Positions 18,834 to 28,557 are shown, numbered from the stretch's first letter. The stretch is 64,000 bases of DNA from Bacteroides congonensis (GCF_900130125.1 NZ_FQXY01000011.1:744001-808000), one strand, 5' to 3'. Translations and numbers: made by a program. Notes: generated by a model not told the origin, from the sequence alone.

Positions 18834-20501
18834 ATGACAATGAAACTAAAGAAGATTTATACGATATTGTTTGCTTCCCTCGCATTGACAGGATGTGATT
18901 TCCTCGACTTCGATGAGTCGTCGGGCATGGACAAAGAGGAGGCATACGCCTATTTCGACAATGTCACCCGCATGGTGAGCGGTGTCTACCGCGCGGTGCC
19001 TTCCGATTGGGGAAAAATCAGCGACGCGCTGAGAGAGTCCGCCACGGACAATGCGGTATACACTTGGACCAACAATGCGGTGTGGGACATCTATTCCAAC
19101 GCCTGGAGCCCCATTAACCTGGTGGACGACCGCTGGAGTGAGTTCTATCAGGTGATTCACGACGCCAACTCGCTGATGGAGAATTTCTCGGAAGAGAACC
19201 TCAAGCGCTATGAGTGGGACAAGAACTATGCCGATAACATAAAAAAGGTGCGTGCCTATATGAAAGAGGTGGAGGTGCTGCGTGCCTACTACCACTTTGA
19301 GTTGGCAAAGCGCTATGGAGATGTGCCTCTGATGACCCGCACGTATGCGCTGGATGAGATTAACCATGTGGAGAAGACTTCGTTCGACGACATCATCGCG
19401 TTTGTGAACAGTGAAATCGAGCGCCTGCTGCCCGACTTGGTGAAAGATCAGAACGAACTGTTCGGTGAGACCGGACACATCAACAAAGGCATCGCGCTCT
19501 CCATCCGCTCACGCGCGTTGCTCTATGCGGCAAGCCCCTTGTTTGCCGGTGAAGGCGATGCTGCCAAATGGGAAGCTGCCGCCAAAGCTGCTTACGACGT
19601 GATTGCCCTGAACAAATATTCGATGCCGAAAATCACTGAAGACCCGCTGTATAACAAAGATGGCGGAAACGGGGTGCTCAACTCCAAGCAGTTGATTTGG
19701 GAAGTGAGAGGTGGAGAGAACAATACTTTCGAGGCACGTAACTTGCCGATGGGATTTGAAGGTGCCAAGGGTGGAAATACCCCGACACAGAACTTGGTGG
19801 ACGAGTTTGACTTCCTCACCGGTGAGTCGTTCGACTGGAACAACCCGCAGCATGTGGCGGAGATGTATTACGATAAAAAAGGGAAGCCGACCCGCGACCC
19901 GCGTCTCTATCTGAATGTCATCTGCGACGGCATGAGGTATATGGAACAGGTGGTGGAACCGCTGGAAGGCGGCAAGAACGGCTTGCCCATCGAGGGAGCC
20001 ACTACCACAGGCTATTACTTGAAGAAGCTGATGAACGAGACCGTTTCGCTCGACCCGGTGAAACCGGTGAAGAAGTATCACCACTATCCTGTGTTCCGCT
20101 ATGCGGAGATTCTGCTCAACTACGCGGAAGCGCTGAACGAATGGAAAGACCCGATGTACACCGACTACTATTGCAAGATGTCGGCGTTGGATGCCTTGAA
20201 CGAGGTGCGCGTGGCGGCAGGTATGCCGAAATATACGGAAACGGACAAAGACAAGTTCAGAAAGTTGGTGAAGAAAGAGCGCCGTATCGAGTTAGCGTTT
20301 GAAGATCATCGTTTCTGGGACATCCGCCGCTGGAAGGAAGGCAATCTTGTGGAGAAGATCTATGGGGTGAAAAAGCAGAACGGCACTTATCAGAAAGAGC
20401 TTATCCAGAACCGCGTATGGGAGGACAAGATGTATCTCTATCCCATTCCTCAAAAGGAGAACTTTGTCAATGACAATTTGACTCAGAATCCGGGTTGGTA
20501 A
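18834..20501 (+). CDS. SusD-like glycan-binding lipoprotein (pair 2)
   Basis: A 555-residue lipoprotein, or 553 if it starts at the second ATG (18840), with lipobox LTGC (MKLKKIYTILFASLALTGCDFLDF). SusD hallmarks: EVEVLRAYYHFELAKRYGDVPL, FRYAEILLNYAEALNEW, LVKKERRIELAFEDHRFWDIRRW, and the terminal LTQNPGW. It pairs with the SusC ending 5 bp upstream. It differs clearly from the first SusD, so the pairs are not a recent duplication. Confidence 0.96.
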   Translation: MTMKLKKIYTILFASLALTGCDFLDFDESSGMDKEEAYAYFDNVTRMVSGVYRAVPSDWGKISDALRESATDNAVYTWTNNAVWDIYSNAWSPINLVDDRWSEFYQVIHDANSLMENFSEENLKRYEWDKNYADNIKKVRAYMKEVEVLRAYYHFELAKRYGDVPLMTRTYALDEINHVEKTSFDDIIAFVNSEIERLLPDLVKDQNELFGETGHINKGIALSIRSRALLYAASPLFAGEGDAAKWEAAAKAAYDVIALNKYSMPKITEDPLYNKDGGNGVLNSKQLIWEVRGGENNTFEARNLPMGFEGAKGGNTPTQNLVDEFDFLTGESFDWNNPQHVAEMYYDKKGKPTRDPRLYLNVICDGMRYMEQVVEPLEGGKNGLPIEGATTTGYYLKKLMNETVSLDPVKPVKKYHHYPVFRYAEILLNYAEALNEWKDPMYTDYYCKMSALDALNEVRVAAGMPKYTETDKDKFRKLVKKERRIELAFEDHRFWDIRRWKEGNLVEKIYGVKKQNGTYQKELIQNRVWEDKMYLYPIPQKENFVNDNLTQNPGW

Positions 20502-20537
20502 GAGAATTTATAGAGTTATTTATATTAGTTATAGACT

Positions 20538-22088
20538 ATGAAACTAAATACAATGATAATGGCATGCTCCCTGATATTGGGAGCATGCACCGATGAAATC
20601 ACGGTGAACTGCCCTACGCATACGCTGGATCGCACTGTACAGTATGACGGTTACGAACTAGCATGGGCGGAAGAGTTTGAAAAAGACGGCCTGCCCGACG
20701 ACAAGGTGTGGGGCTACGAAGAGGGCTATCGGCGTAACAATGAACTTCAGGACTACAAGAAGGCGGATCTGAACCACTCGTGGGTGGAAGATGGAAAGCT
20801 GATTCTACAGGCGTTCAAAGATCCGCACGAGGGTACAAACCACTGGACAGGCGAACCCTATCATTTTGAATTCTCTTCGGCTTCGGTGAAATCGCAGAAG
20901 AAAAAAGACTTCATGTACGGACGCATCGACATTGCCGCCAAAATCCCCACGGGACGCGGTGTATGGCCTGCCTTGTGGCTGATGCCTACGGAGAACATAT
21001 ACGAAGACGGATATGGCGAGATTGACATTATGGAGTATGTCTGGGGAAACGGAGACGGACACAACTCGGTGTATCAGACCATCCATACACAAAATACACA
21101 AGACAAAGTGGACGAACGTCCGGCTTCTTGGTGCAGCTCCAATACGCTGGACTCCAAATTTCACCTCTATTCTGTGGTGTGGGAGAAGAATAACATCGAA
21201 ATTTTGTTCGACAACAAAGTCATCCTGACTTATCAGCGAGATAAGGATTTGAACTCCTACAAGCAGTGGCCTTTCGACCAGCCGTATTATCTGATTATGA
21301 ACATCGCTGTAGGTGGCGGATGGGGAGGTACATGGGGCATTGACGAATCCATCTTTCCCACCCGTATGGAAGTGGAATACGTGCGCTATTATGCGAAGGT
21401 TAACAATGGAGATGACGAGGAAGACAAGGACGAGGATAAGGAAGAAGAGCCTGTCAATCTGATAGAGAACGGTGATTTTGAGACGGTTTATACAGATGAT
21501 GAGAAACCGATGATTGCGGAAGATTATCAGATAGCAAACGATGGAATACTGAAGTATTTGAACCATTGGACAGTCAGAAAAGCAGTTGGAACGGAGTTTT
21601 TTGTGGATGACGCAAACGGAGCCAACGGTACTAAGCATTCGTTGAGCTTTAAGAGTCCGAAAATTCCTAACTGGTGGAGCACAGATTTAGGATTGGCATT
21701 TGAAGGCGTTGCAGCCGGCAAACATACATTGAGCTTCTATGGCAAGAGCGATAAGGCATCATCATTCGTGTTAAGTTTCACTTTGGTTGATACTTCGATT
21801 AAAGATTATAGAAGTTACAAGGCCTTGGCAATTGAGAATGGCAAAACGGTTATCAGACAGAACACTTCAAATTCTCTCTATCCAACCATGTTGGAATATG
21901 TGGGAGGTACATGGCAGAAGTATTCCATCACATTGGATATTCCTGAGAATGATTTAAAAGACGGATTGGTGAAACTGGTGATTAAACCTCACACTATAGG
22001 CGAATTTGGATCAACTAGTTGCAAATTGGTATCATCCGATCCGGTTCAATTTTGGTTTGACGAATTTGTATTGGAAAAAGCAAATTAA
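20538..22088 (+). CDS. GH16 endo-beta-glycanase lipoprotein with C-terminal carbohydrate-binding-like module
   Basis: A 516-residue lipoprotein (LGAC lipobox). Residues about 35-285 form a GH16 beta-jelly roll of laminarinase type. The catalytic signature GEIDIMEY gives Glu161 (nucleophile), Asp163 and Glu166 (acid/base). GVWPALWLMP and NIAVGGGWGGTWG line the usual substrate cleft. A very acidic linker (DDEEDKDEDKEEE, about 290-310) leads to a second module starting NLIENGDFETVY, resembling CBM4/9-type jelly rolls. That half is visibly more AT-rich than the catalytic half. As a surface lipoprotein directly after susC/susD, it is the likely endo-acting enzyme making the first cuts. GH16 covers beta-1,3/1,4-glucanases, agarases, carrageenases and others; the motif favours a beta-glucanase-like enzyme. 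Confidence 0.93.
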   Translation: MKLNTMIMACSLILGACTDEITVNCPTHTLDRTVQYDGYELAWAEEFEKDGLPDDKVWGYEEGYRRNNELQDYKKADLNHSWVEDGKLILQAFKDPHEGTNHWTGEPYHFEFSSASVKSQKKKDFMYGRIDIAAKIPTGRGVWPALWLMPTENIYEDGYGEIDIMEYVWGNGDGHNSVYQTIHTQNTQDKVDERPASWCSSNTLDSKFHLYSVVWEKNNIEILFDNKVILTYQRDKDLNSYKQWPFDQPYYLIMNIAVGGGWGGTWGIDESIFPTRMEVEYVRYYAKVNNGDDEEDKDEDKEEEPVNLIENGDFETVYTDDEKPMIAEDYQIANDGILKYLNHWTVRKAVGTEFFVDDANGANGTKHSLSFKSPKIPNWWSTDLGLAFEGVAAGKHTLSFYGKSDKASSFVLSFTLVDTSIKDYRSYKALAIENGKTVIRQNTSNSLYPTMLEYVGGTWQKYSITLDIPENDLKDGLVKLVIKPHTIGEFGSTSCKLVSSDPVQFWFDEFVLEKAN

Positions 22089-22108
22089 ATCTTAAAAAAC
22101 AACGTAGA

Positions 22109-23839
22109 ATGAAAACTATATTCAAATATGTAGCGATGGCAGCTTTCTTGCTGCCATTCGCCTCGTGCGATGACGATGACAAGTCGGGCGAGACAATCAA
22201 GTTTGAGATAGAGGCAGAAGGTATGTACGAAGTGGCTGCCGAGCTCACCGAACAGTATCCCATCACCTTCACGGTGAAGAGTCCTATGAACAGCTCCGTG
22301 AAGAGCAACCGCGACTGGTGTAAAGTGGAGACGGAGAAAGAAGAAGGCGTCCTCCGTGTGAAAGTGTCGGTGGACGATAACCATACGGGCGAAAACCGTA
22401 TGGCGAAGATTGGTGTGCATTCTCCTTCTATTCTGAACAACCACATCATCGAGGTGCATCAAAAGTCGTATGCGTTCAACGTGAAAGGCTTGACCGCTGA
22501 CTTTGCGCCTGAAGGTGGAGAACATACGCTCCGGGTGGCAACAACCGAACCATGGGTGCTGACCACCGATGCGGATTGGATTACGTTCGACGAGGAGAGC
22601 GGAAACGCAAGCGAGGAAGAGATAGAGGTGAAAGCCACTATCCAGCCGAATGAAACGGGTATTGTCCGGATGGGCACCATCACGCTGAAAAGCACGTCGG
22701 AAAAAGAAAAAGTCAAGACCTATCATGTGTCACAGTGCGAACCGTGGGAGACGGAAGTGCGTGTGGGCGACCCGGGCGTGACGTTCGACATGAGTCGCGT
22801 GGATCCCGTCTATCAAGACAAGATAACGGAATGGATGAAGGCGGGAGTAACCGGTGGTATTCCTGCGTTGGAGACCATCATGAACGACGGACGCGAAATC
22901 AAAGAGTTTGAAGGTGGTACTTCCGTGGACGATATTATTGCATACACTAACGAAGGCAACAAGTATCGTAAACGGGTTATTTACTTGAAAAACGGAGAAT
23001 ATGTCTTCAACAAGAGTGTGCGTATATATTCAGGTTGCACCTTAGTGGGTGAAAGTCGCGACGGAGTGATTATCAAGATAAGGGACAACGGCAATCTTTC
23101 ACTATATAATGCAAATGCCGGCGGTGTCCGCAATCTGACGCTGAGAGGAGACTGGATGGCCGAAGACCCCGACCCCACCTTGATGAAAGAGACCTTGGCA
23201 GGCAAGGGCGGACATAAGATGATTGATATGACCGGTAATGCTCAAGGAGGATATATACGCAACTCATACGTAGACAATGTGAAGATTATCAACAGTGCCT
23301 CCCATCCGATTTGGATGAGCGGATACAACAACACTGTCCGCGATGTCGAGATGGACGGTGCTTACAATAAAGATGGAGGTGCTCAGGGCTACTTCTTCAT
23401 CGATGGCGACCATCAGCTAATCACCGGTTGCAAGGTGACCCATCTCCGCCACGTTACGATGCAGAATCCGGCATCCAAGCAGAATGTGTTCTATAAGAAC
23501 GACATCCGTCAGGAGTTTTCGTTCCACGTCAACGACGGTGGCGACAACCTGATAGAACACAACCGCATCACAGTGCCGACAACGTTGAGTACCTCTTATA
23601 CAGCTATCATGGGTCCGTGGTCTTCCCAGCACCAAGTGGGCGGCAAGAACTTCATCTACCGCAACCGTTGCGTGGAAGAAAACAGAGGTAACAACACGCC
23701 TTGGTCGGACAACGAACTCTATATCGGTCCGTGGGAAAACGGCTACAATGACGAGCAGAAATACAATAATTTTAGAATCGTGGAAGACTATCCGAACCCC
23801 ACAGGCAGTACACTTTATCCCGTGGTGCTTAAAAAGTAA
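22109..23839 (+). CDS. Lipoprotein with two BACON domains and a right-handed beta-helix
   Basis: A 576-residue lipoprotein (signal peptide ending FASC, then an acidic DDDDK stretch). Residues about 30-120 and 125-210 are two BACON-type Ig-like domains; the second shows the typical W-I and R-x-G-x-I pattern ending in VSQCE. From about 240 onward there is a pectate lyase-like parallel beta-helix: RVIYLKNGEYVFNKSVRI, SGCTLVGES, then turns such as GYIRNSYVDNVKIINSASHP, NNTVRDVEMDGAY and DNLIEHNRITVP. I cannot assign it to a known lyase or hydrolase family. It sits where surface glycan-binding proteins are encoded, so it could be a binding protein or an endo-enzyme for the PUL glycan. It is the last gene before a strong terminator. 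Confidence 0.8.
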   Translation: MKTIFKYVAMAAFLLPFASCDDDDKSGETIKFEIEAEGMYEVAAELTEQYPITFTVKSPMNSSVKSNRDWCKVETEKEEGVLRVKVSVDDNHTGENRMAKIGVHSPSILNNHIIEVHQKSYAFNVKGLTADFAPEGGEHTLRVATTEPWVLTTDADWITFDEESGNASEEEIEVKATIQPNETGIVRMGTITLKSTSEKEKVKTYHVSQCEPWETEVRVGDPGVTFDMSRVDPVYQDKITEWMKAGVTGGIPALETIMNDGREIKEFEGGTSVDDIIAYTNEGNKYRKRVIYLKNGEYVFNKSVRIYSGCTLVGESRDGVIIKIRDNGNLSLYNANAGGVRNLTLRGDWMAEDPDPTLMKETLAGKGGHKMIDMTGNAQGGYIRNSYVDNVKIINSASHPIWMSGYNNTVRDVEMDGAYNKDGGAQGYFFIDGDHQLITGCKVTHLRHVTMQNPASKQNVFYKNDIRQEFSFHVNDGGDNLIEHNRITVPTTLSTSYTAIMGPWSSQHQVGGKNFIYRNRCVEENRGNNTPWSDNELYIGPWENGYNDEQKYNNFRIVEDYPNPTGSTLYPVVLKK

Positions 23840-23863
23840 GATGGGCATGATTTAAATATTTCA

Positions 23864-23916
23864 GGGGAGTTAAGATTTTTTTGACTAAAGTGTTTTAGCT
23901 CCCCCTTTCTTTATTT
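23864..23916 (+). terminator. Intrinsic terminator after the beta-helix gene
   Basis: GGGGAGTTAA (23864-23873) pairs with TTAGCTCCCC (23895-23904), allowing G-U pairs, and is followed by CTTTCTTTATTT. It separates the susC-to-beta-helix operon from the GH3/lyase pair. No TTTGTAYA half-site or TAnnTTTG box is seen between it and the GH3 start at 23954, so those genes may depend on partial read-through. Confidence 0.65.
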
Positions 23917-23953
23917 CCTAATATAGAAATTTATAATTAAAAACAATTTCACT

Positions 23954-26437
23954 ATGAATAAAAAATTGATATTCTTCTTTCTATTAGTATTGAATATCAA
24001 CATAGTCGGTGCACAATCTACTAAAATCTATCCTCCCAAGAATAAAATCTACCACAAAGGTTGGATAGATTTCAATAAGAACGGAAAGAAAGATGTGTAC
24101 GAAGACCCGACACAGCCGGTGGAGAAACGCATCGCCGACCTGTTGGGACAGATGACCATGGAAGAGAAGTCGAACCAACTGGCCACTTACTATGGTTACA
24201 AGAAGTGCCTGAAAGACAGCCTGCCCACAGCCGAGTGGATGAACATGGTGCTGAAAGACGGCATCTGCAATCTCGACGAGTTTATCTCCCACGAAAAGAT
24301 TGAGGAGAACAAGACCCCATACGACATGGCTAAAACCATCCGCGAAACCCAACGCTTCTTTGTGGAATATACCCGCCTGGGCATTCCTGTCGATTTCACC
24401 AACGAAGGAATCAGAGGGCTGGCCGCCCGTCACGCCACCAGTTTCCCGTCGATGAACGCCTTGGGATGCACCTGGGACAAGGAGCTGGCTTATCAGCAAG
24501 GTACCGTGCAGGGGAAAGAGGCGCGCGCGTTGGGATATACCAATGTATATGCACCCATCTTGGACGTGGTGCGCGACCAACGCTGGGGACGCTTTGAGGG
24601 TAGCATCGGCGAAGACCCCTATCTGGTGGCACGTTTGGGCGTGGGTATGGCAAAGGGAATTCAAGAGCAGCGCGTGGTTTCCTCGCCCAAGCACTTTGTG
24701 GGCTATGGCGACTGCAAGGGAGCACGGCAGAACTTCTCCCGCACCGACCCGCACGTCACCCCCTCAGAGATGTATTACATCCATGAATATCCATTTCGTA
24801 AAGTCTTTGCGGAAGCCGGGGCGTTAGGAGTGATGTGTGCGTTGAACGACTACAACGGCGACCCCATGGCGGGAAGCTATGAGTTCCTCACCAACAAGCT
24901 GCGCAAGGAGATGGGCTTCAAGGGCTATGTGGTGTCCGACAGCTACGCCATCGAGCGTCTGTCCAACTTCTACTATGTAAGTGAAGACCTCGAAGAGGCT
25001 ACCTTAAAGGCGTTGGAAGCCGGACTGAACGTGCGTACCCGCTTCGATGCTCCCGACATATACATCAACCATATCCGCACATTGGTGAGAGAGGGGCGTC
25101 TTCCGATGGAGAAACTGGATGAGTTGGTATCTCAGGTGCTGTATGTGAAGTTTTGGATCGGGCTTTTCGACAATCCCTATACCGGAGATGCGGAGAAGGC
25201 TCAGCAGATGTTGAAATGCGACGAACATCTCCAGACCGCATTGCGTGCTTCAAGAGAGTGCCTGGTGTTGCTGAAGAACAACGACAAAACTCTGCCGCTT
25301 ACCGACAATGTACGGAAAATCGCACTGATTGGTCCGAACGCCAATACCTGCAATTATGTGCCCACCCACTATGGTCCTGCAGATTACAAGTTTGTCAGCG
25401 TATATGACGGATTGAAAGAGTTGGGAGCGCGCAAGGGCATCGAGGTGAACTACGCCTTAGGCGTGGATTTGGTCAATGAGGGATGGCCCAAGACGGAAAT
25501 TTTTCCCGAACCCATTTCGGTATCTGAACAGAAAGGCATCGACGAGGCGGTGGCCTTGGTCAACCGGAACGATGTGGCGGTGCTGGTGTTGGGAGATGGA
25601 ATCTCCACATCGGGGGAGAGCCGTACACGTAGCAGCTTGGATTTGCCGGGACGCCAGGAGGAGTTGCTGAAAGCAGTGATAGCCACCGGCAAACCGGTGG
25701 TTGTGGTCTTGATTTGGGGACGCCCCGCCACCATCAACTATGCCGACCGGTATGCTTCCGCCATCCTTGCAGCCCCCTATCCCGGAGCACAAGGCGGTAT
25801 GGCGATTGCCGAAGCCTTGCTGGGTGAATACAATCCGGGCGGCAAGCTTAACAGCACTTGGCCGCGCTCCGTAGGACAATTGCCCATAAATATCCCCTGT
25901 AAGCCGGGAGCCAACGACGAGCCAGCCAACGGTGCGGGAGTCGCGGGATTGCTCTATTGCTTCGGTCACGGTCTCTCGTACACCACATTTGCATACAGTG
26001 ACATGAAGATGGACAGTGTGTATACAAAGACCGGAAATGTGCATGTTTCTTGCCGTGTGACAAATACTGGAAACGTGGCAGGCGACGAGGTGGTGCAACT
26101 CTACATCAATGATGTCATCAGCTCCACCACAGCGTATGAGAAGGTGCTCCGTGGCTTCGAGCGTGTGCACCTGCAGCCGGGCGAATCTAAAATCGTCAAT
26201 TTCAGTATTGTGCCGGACGACTTGATACTTGTCAACCAAAAGAACGAGAAAGTGGTGGAACCTGGGGAGTTCAGCGTGATGATAGGTGCGTCTATCGAGG
26301 ATATCAAGCTGGTGGATAGCTTCTTTGTCACCGGTTCGGGGAACAAGACATACGTCAAAAAGGAGAAAACAGTGCCCCAAGACACGTATAAGCTGATGAT
26401 GCACGACCCCGACAAACGGAAGAAATGGAAAAAATAA
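23954..26437 (+). CDS. Glycoside hydrolase family 3 with C-terminal fibronectin III-like domain
   Basis: An 827-residue secreted enzyme (signal peptide ends NIVGAQ). The N-terminal TIM barrel carries KRIADLLGQMTMEEKSNQL and RDQRWGRFEGSIGEDPYL. The predicted nucleophile is Asp329 in GYVVSDSYAIE. The alpha/beta sandwich domain starts near residue 430 (ECLVLLKNNDKTLPL) and the FnIII-like domain near 700 (VTNTGNVAGDEVVQLYI). The nucleophile is followed by Ser-Tyr rather than the common Trp, a feature of some PUL GH3s acting on unusual aglycones. It likely trims beta-linked glucose, xylose or similar sugars from imported oligosaccharides. The following lyase gene begins 14 bp downstream. Confidence 0.95.
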   Translation: MNKKLIFFFLLVLNINIVGAQSTKIYPPKNKIYHKGWIDFNKNGKKDVYEDPTQPVEKRIADLLGQMTMEEKSNQLATYYGYKKCLKDSLPTAEWMNMVLKDGICNLDEFISHEKIEENKTPYDMAKTIRETQRFFVEYTRLGIPVDFTNEGIRGLAARHATSFPSMNALGCTWDKELAYQQGTVQGKEARALGYTNVYAPILDVVRDQRWGRFEGSIGEDPYLVARLGVGMAKGIQEQRVVSSPKHFVGYGDCKGARQNFSRTDPHVTPSEMYYIHEYPFRKVFAEAGALGVMCALNDYNGDPMAGSYEFLTNKLRKEMGFKGYVVSDSYAIERLSNFYYVSEDLEEATLKALEAGLNVRTRFDAPDIYINHIRTLVREGRLPMEKLDELVSQVLYVKFWIGLFDNPYTGDAEKAQQMLKCDEHLQTALRASRECLVLLKNNDKTLPLTDNVRKIALIGPNANTCNYVPTHYGPADYKFVSVYDGLKELGARKGIEVNYALGVDLVNEGWPKTEIFPEPISVSEQKGIDEAVALVNRNDVAVLVLGDGISTSGESRTRSSLDLPGRQEELLKAVIATGKPVVVVLIWGRPATINYADRYASAILAAPYPGAQGGMAIAEALLGEYNPGGKLNSTWPRSVGQLPINIPCKPGANDEPANGAGVAGLLYCFGHGLSYTTFAYSDMKMDSVYTKTGNVHVSCRVTNTGNVAGDEVVQLYINDVISSTTAYEKVLRGFERVHLQPGESKIVNFSIVPDDLILVNQKNEKVVEPGEFSVMIGASIEDIKLVDSFFVTGSGNKTYVKKEKTVPQDTYKLMMHDPDKRKKWKK

Positions 26438-26451
26438 AGAGAAGGAAAAGC

Positions 26452-28512
26452 ATGAAAACAATATTCAATATATTATTTATTGCGGTGATAAGTTTGGGAT
26501 GCTCCACGCAGGCCCATATCCCATCCGACTTTGAATCCATTCACAAGAGGATGTTTGCCGCCTATTCGCACAATCCGACAGCGAAAAGTGTGGAAAATGT
26601 ATTGAAGAAGCTCTCGGACGACGGGAGCTTTAACGACATTGATTACTATTCGACGGAAGGCGCTCCCAGACAGCACCTCAAAAACATGACTTGCCTGGCA
26701 GCCGCATATACGCATCCGGAGAATGAATACTATCATAGCGCAGTTCTGAAGTCGAAGTATTGGAAAGCCCTCTCGTTCTGGATAGAGAAAAATCATCGGG
26801 CTAAAAACTGGTGGTTCCGTTCCATTGCCTATCCCAAGGAGCTGTCGGCCAGCGTGGTGCTGATGGCGGACGAGATCAAGAAAGATTCGTCCATACAAAA
26901 GAAGGTGACGGATTACCTCTACGATGACTACAAGTTCGGAGAAAGAAAGCATTTGGGCAAAGAGGGAGCCAACGGAGCCGACATTGTGATGGGAGCGTTT
27001 ACCGCTGCTGTCTTGAATGGAGACGAGAAGGAGATGCTTGAATTTAAGGACATCATGTCCGAACTGCTGACCATCCAGTCGCGAAACGGCATCTTGGCCG
27101 ACTATCTGTTCGACCAGCATAGCGGCTCGGGAAGACAACTCTATTTTGCCAATTACGGGAAAGAGTTCGTCAACTCCGTGATGTATTATCTGGAGTTTTG
27201 CAATGGCACGAAATATCAGGCTTCCGGCGCCAAACTGATAGAAGAGTTGTTTATAAACGGGGTACAATGGATATTCTTCAGTCAGCATCACGACCCCAAC
27301 CATACCGGTCGTTTCGTCTCTTCGACAAGAGGGGTAAAGGACGTGGAGAACCAGGCGGAACGGCTAACCCGATTGAGCAACGCCTCTCCCGAAACACGCC
27401 TTGTAGCCAAACGCATTCATGGCGAGAACAGCCTGGAAGGCAACCGGATGTTTTGGCGGTTTGACTATATGGTACATCGCAGAACGGGATATATGACCTC
27501 TTCGCGAATGACTTCCACCCGCACTGTAGGTAATGAGGCGGGAAACGGAGACGGTGAGTTGAACTATTGCAGTAGTAATGGAGTGAACTATCTCTTTGTC
27601 ACAGGTAAGGAGTATGACGGAGACTTCTTCAAGAAGATGAACGTCCGCCAATTTCCGGGCATTACCGCTGAGCAGGACGACAAGCCCCTGCCCGTCCCTC
27701 TTTGGGGCGAGAATGGGGGAAACACGCACGCCTATGCCGGTGGTGCCAGCAACGGGACGTATGGCGCAAGCGGAATGATATTGGAACGTCGCGGAGTGAA
27801 GGCACACAAAGCATGGTTCTACTTTGATGACGAATACGTGTGCCTCGGAAGCGGCATCAACGCAGAAGAAAGGGAGGCTCCGATTTACACCACGCTAAGT
27901 CAGACCAACATGGACGGCAAGGTGATGTATGGAGCGGAAGGCAAAAGCCATGCTGTGGAAAAAGAGGTTCAGCCCGCCAACGTGGACTGGGTTATGCACG
28001 GAGGGGTGGCCTATTTCAACCTGAAGCCGCAAGCGAAGTTCCGGATAGGATGCAGGGACGGGCTGTTCAGCCTCAACATCGACCACGGAGCAAGACCCGT
28101 CAGTGAACAGTATGCCTACATTGTAAGACCGGGACTCACCTCCTCAAAAGAGGCGGACAGCTATGCTGGTCGGTGTCCCGTCGCGATTCTTTCGAACACG
28201 GAGAAGCTACAGGCTGTGCGCAACTGCAATTCGGGTATCACGGAAGCCGTGTTCTATCAGCCGGGAGTGTTGGTGATAGACACCGGCCGTTCGATAGCTG
28301 TCGATGCGCCCAGTGTGGTGGTATGGAACGAGGAGGAAGGTACGGTAGCTGTTGCCAATCCTCAATGTGAGTCGGTGGATCTGAAAGAGATTAACGTCAC
28401 GCTGACACACAAGGGTGGCAGGACTGTGGCAAGCTTTGCCTTGCCGCAAGGTGAGATGGCAGGCGGTTCTGTCGTGAAGAATACCACCTTCTTCTCCTGT
28501 ATTTCAAAATAG
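26452..28512 (+). CDS. PL8-superfamily polysaccharide lyase lipoprotein (second lyase)
   Basis: The frame is open from 26425, overlapping the GH3 stop, but ATG 26452 follows GAAGGAAAAG and begins a compact lipoprotein signal (MKTIFNILFIAVISLGCS), so 686 residues are preferred. PL8 landmarks: KNWWFRSIAYPKELSASVVLM (toroid), DQHSGSGRQLYFANYG (catalytic region), KAWFYFDDEYVCLGSGIN, and VDWVMHGGVAYF in the beta-sandwich. His223 is the candidate catalytic histidine. The aligned Tyr is Tyr235, twelve residues away instead of nine, suggesting a small insertion in the active-site loop. It is distinct from the lyase at 2626-5037, so the PUL probably uses two lyases on different linkages or chain lengths. 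Confidence 0.82.
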   Translation: MKTIFNILFIAVISLGCSTQAHIPSDFESIHKRMFAAYSHNPTAKSVENVLKKLSDDGSFNDIDYYSTEGAPRQHLKNMTCLAAAYTHPENEYYHSAVLKSKYWKALSFWIEKNHRAKNWWFRSIAYPKELSASVVLMADEIKKDSSIQKKVTDYLYDDYKFGERKHLGKEGANGADIVMGAFTAAVLNGDEKEMLEFKDIMSELLTIQSRNGILADYLFDQHSGSGRQLYFANYGKEFVNSVMYYLEFCNGTKYQASGAKLIEELFINGVQWIFFSQHHDPNHTGRFVSSTRGVKDVENQAERLTRLSNASPETRLVAKRIHGENSLEGNRMFWRFDYMVHRRTGYMTSSRMTSTRTVGNEAGNGDGELNYCSSNGVNYLFVTGKEYDGDFFKKMNVRQFPGITAEQDDKPLPVPLWGENGGNTHAYAGGASNGTYGASGMILERRGVKAHKAWFYFDDEYVCLGSGINAEEREAPIYTTLSQTNMDGKVMYGAEGKSHAVEKEVQPANVDWVMHGGVAYFNLKPQAKFRIGCRDGLFSLNIDHGARPVSEQYAYIVRPGLTSSKEADSYAGRCPVAILSNTEKLQAVRNCNSGITEAVFYQPGVLVIDTGRSIAVDAPSVVVWNEEEGTVAVANPQCESVDLKEINVTLTHKGGRTVASFALPQGEMAGGSVVKNTTFFSCISK

Positions 28513-28557
28513 GTTACATTGAATCGTTTTTTTTAATATTTTCCTATATTGTGAAAA

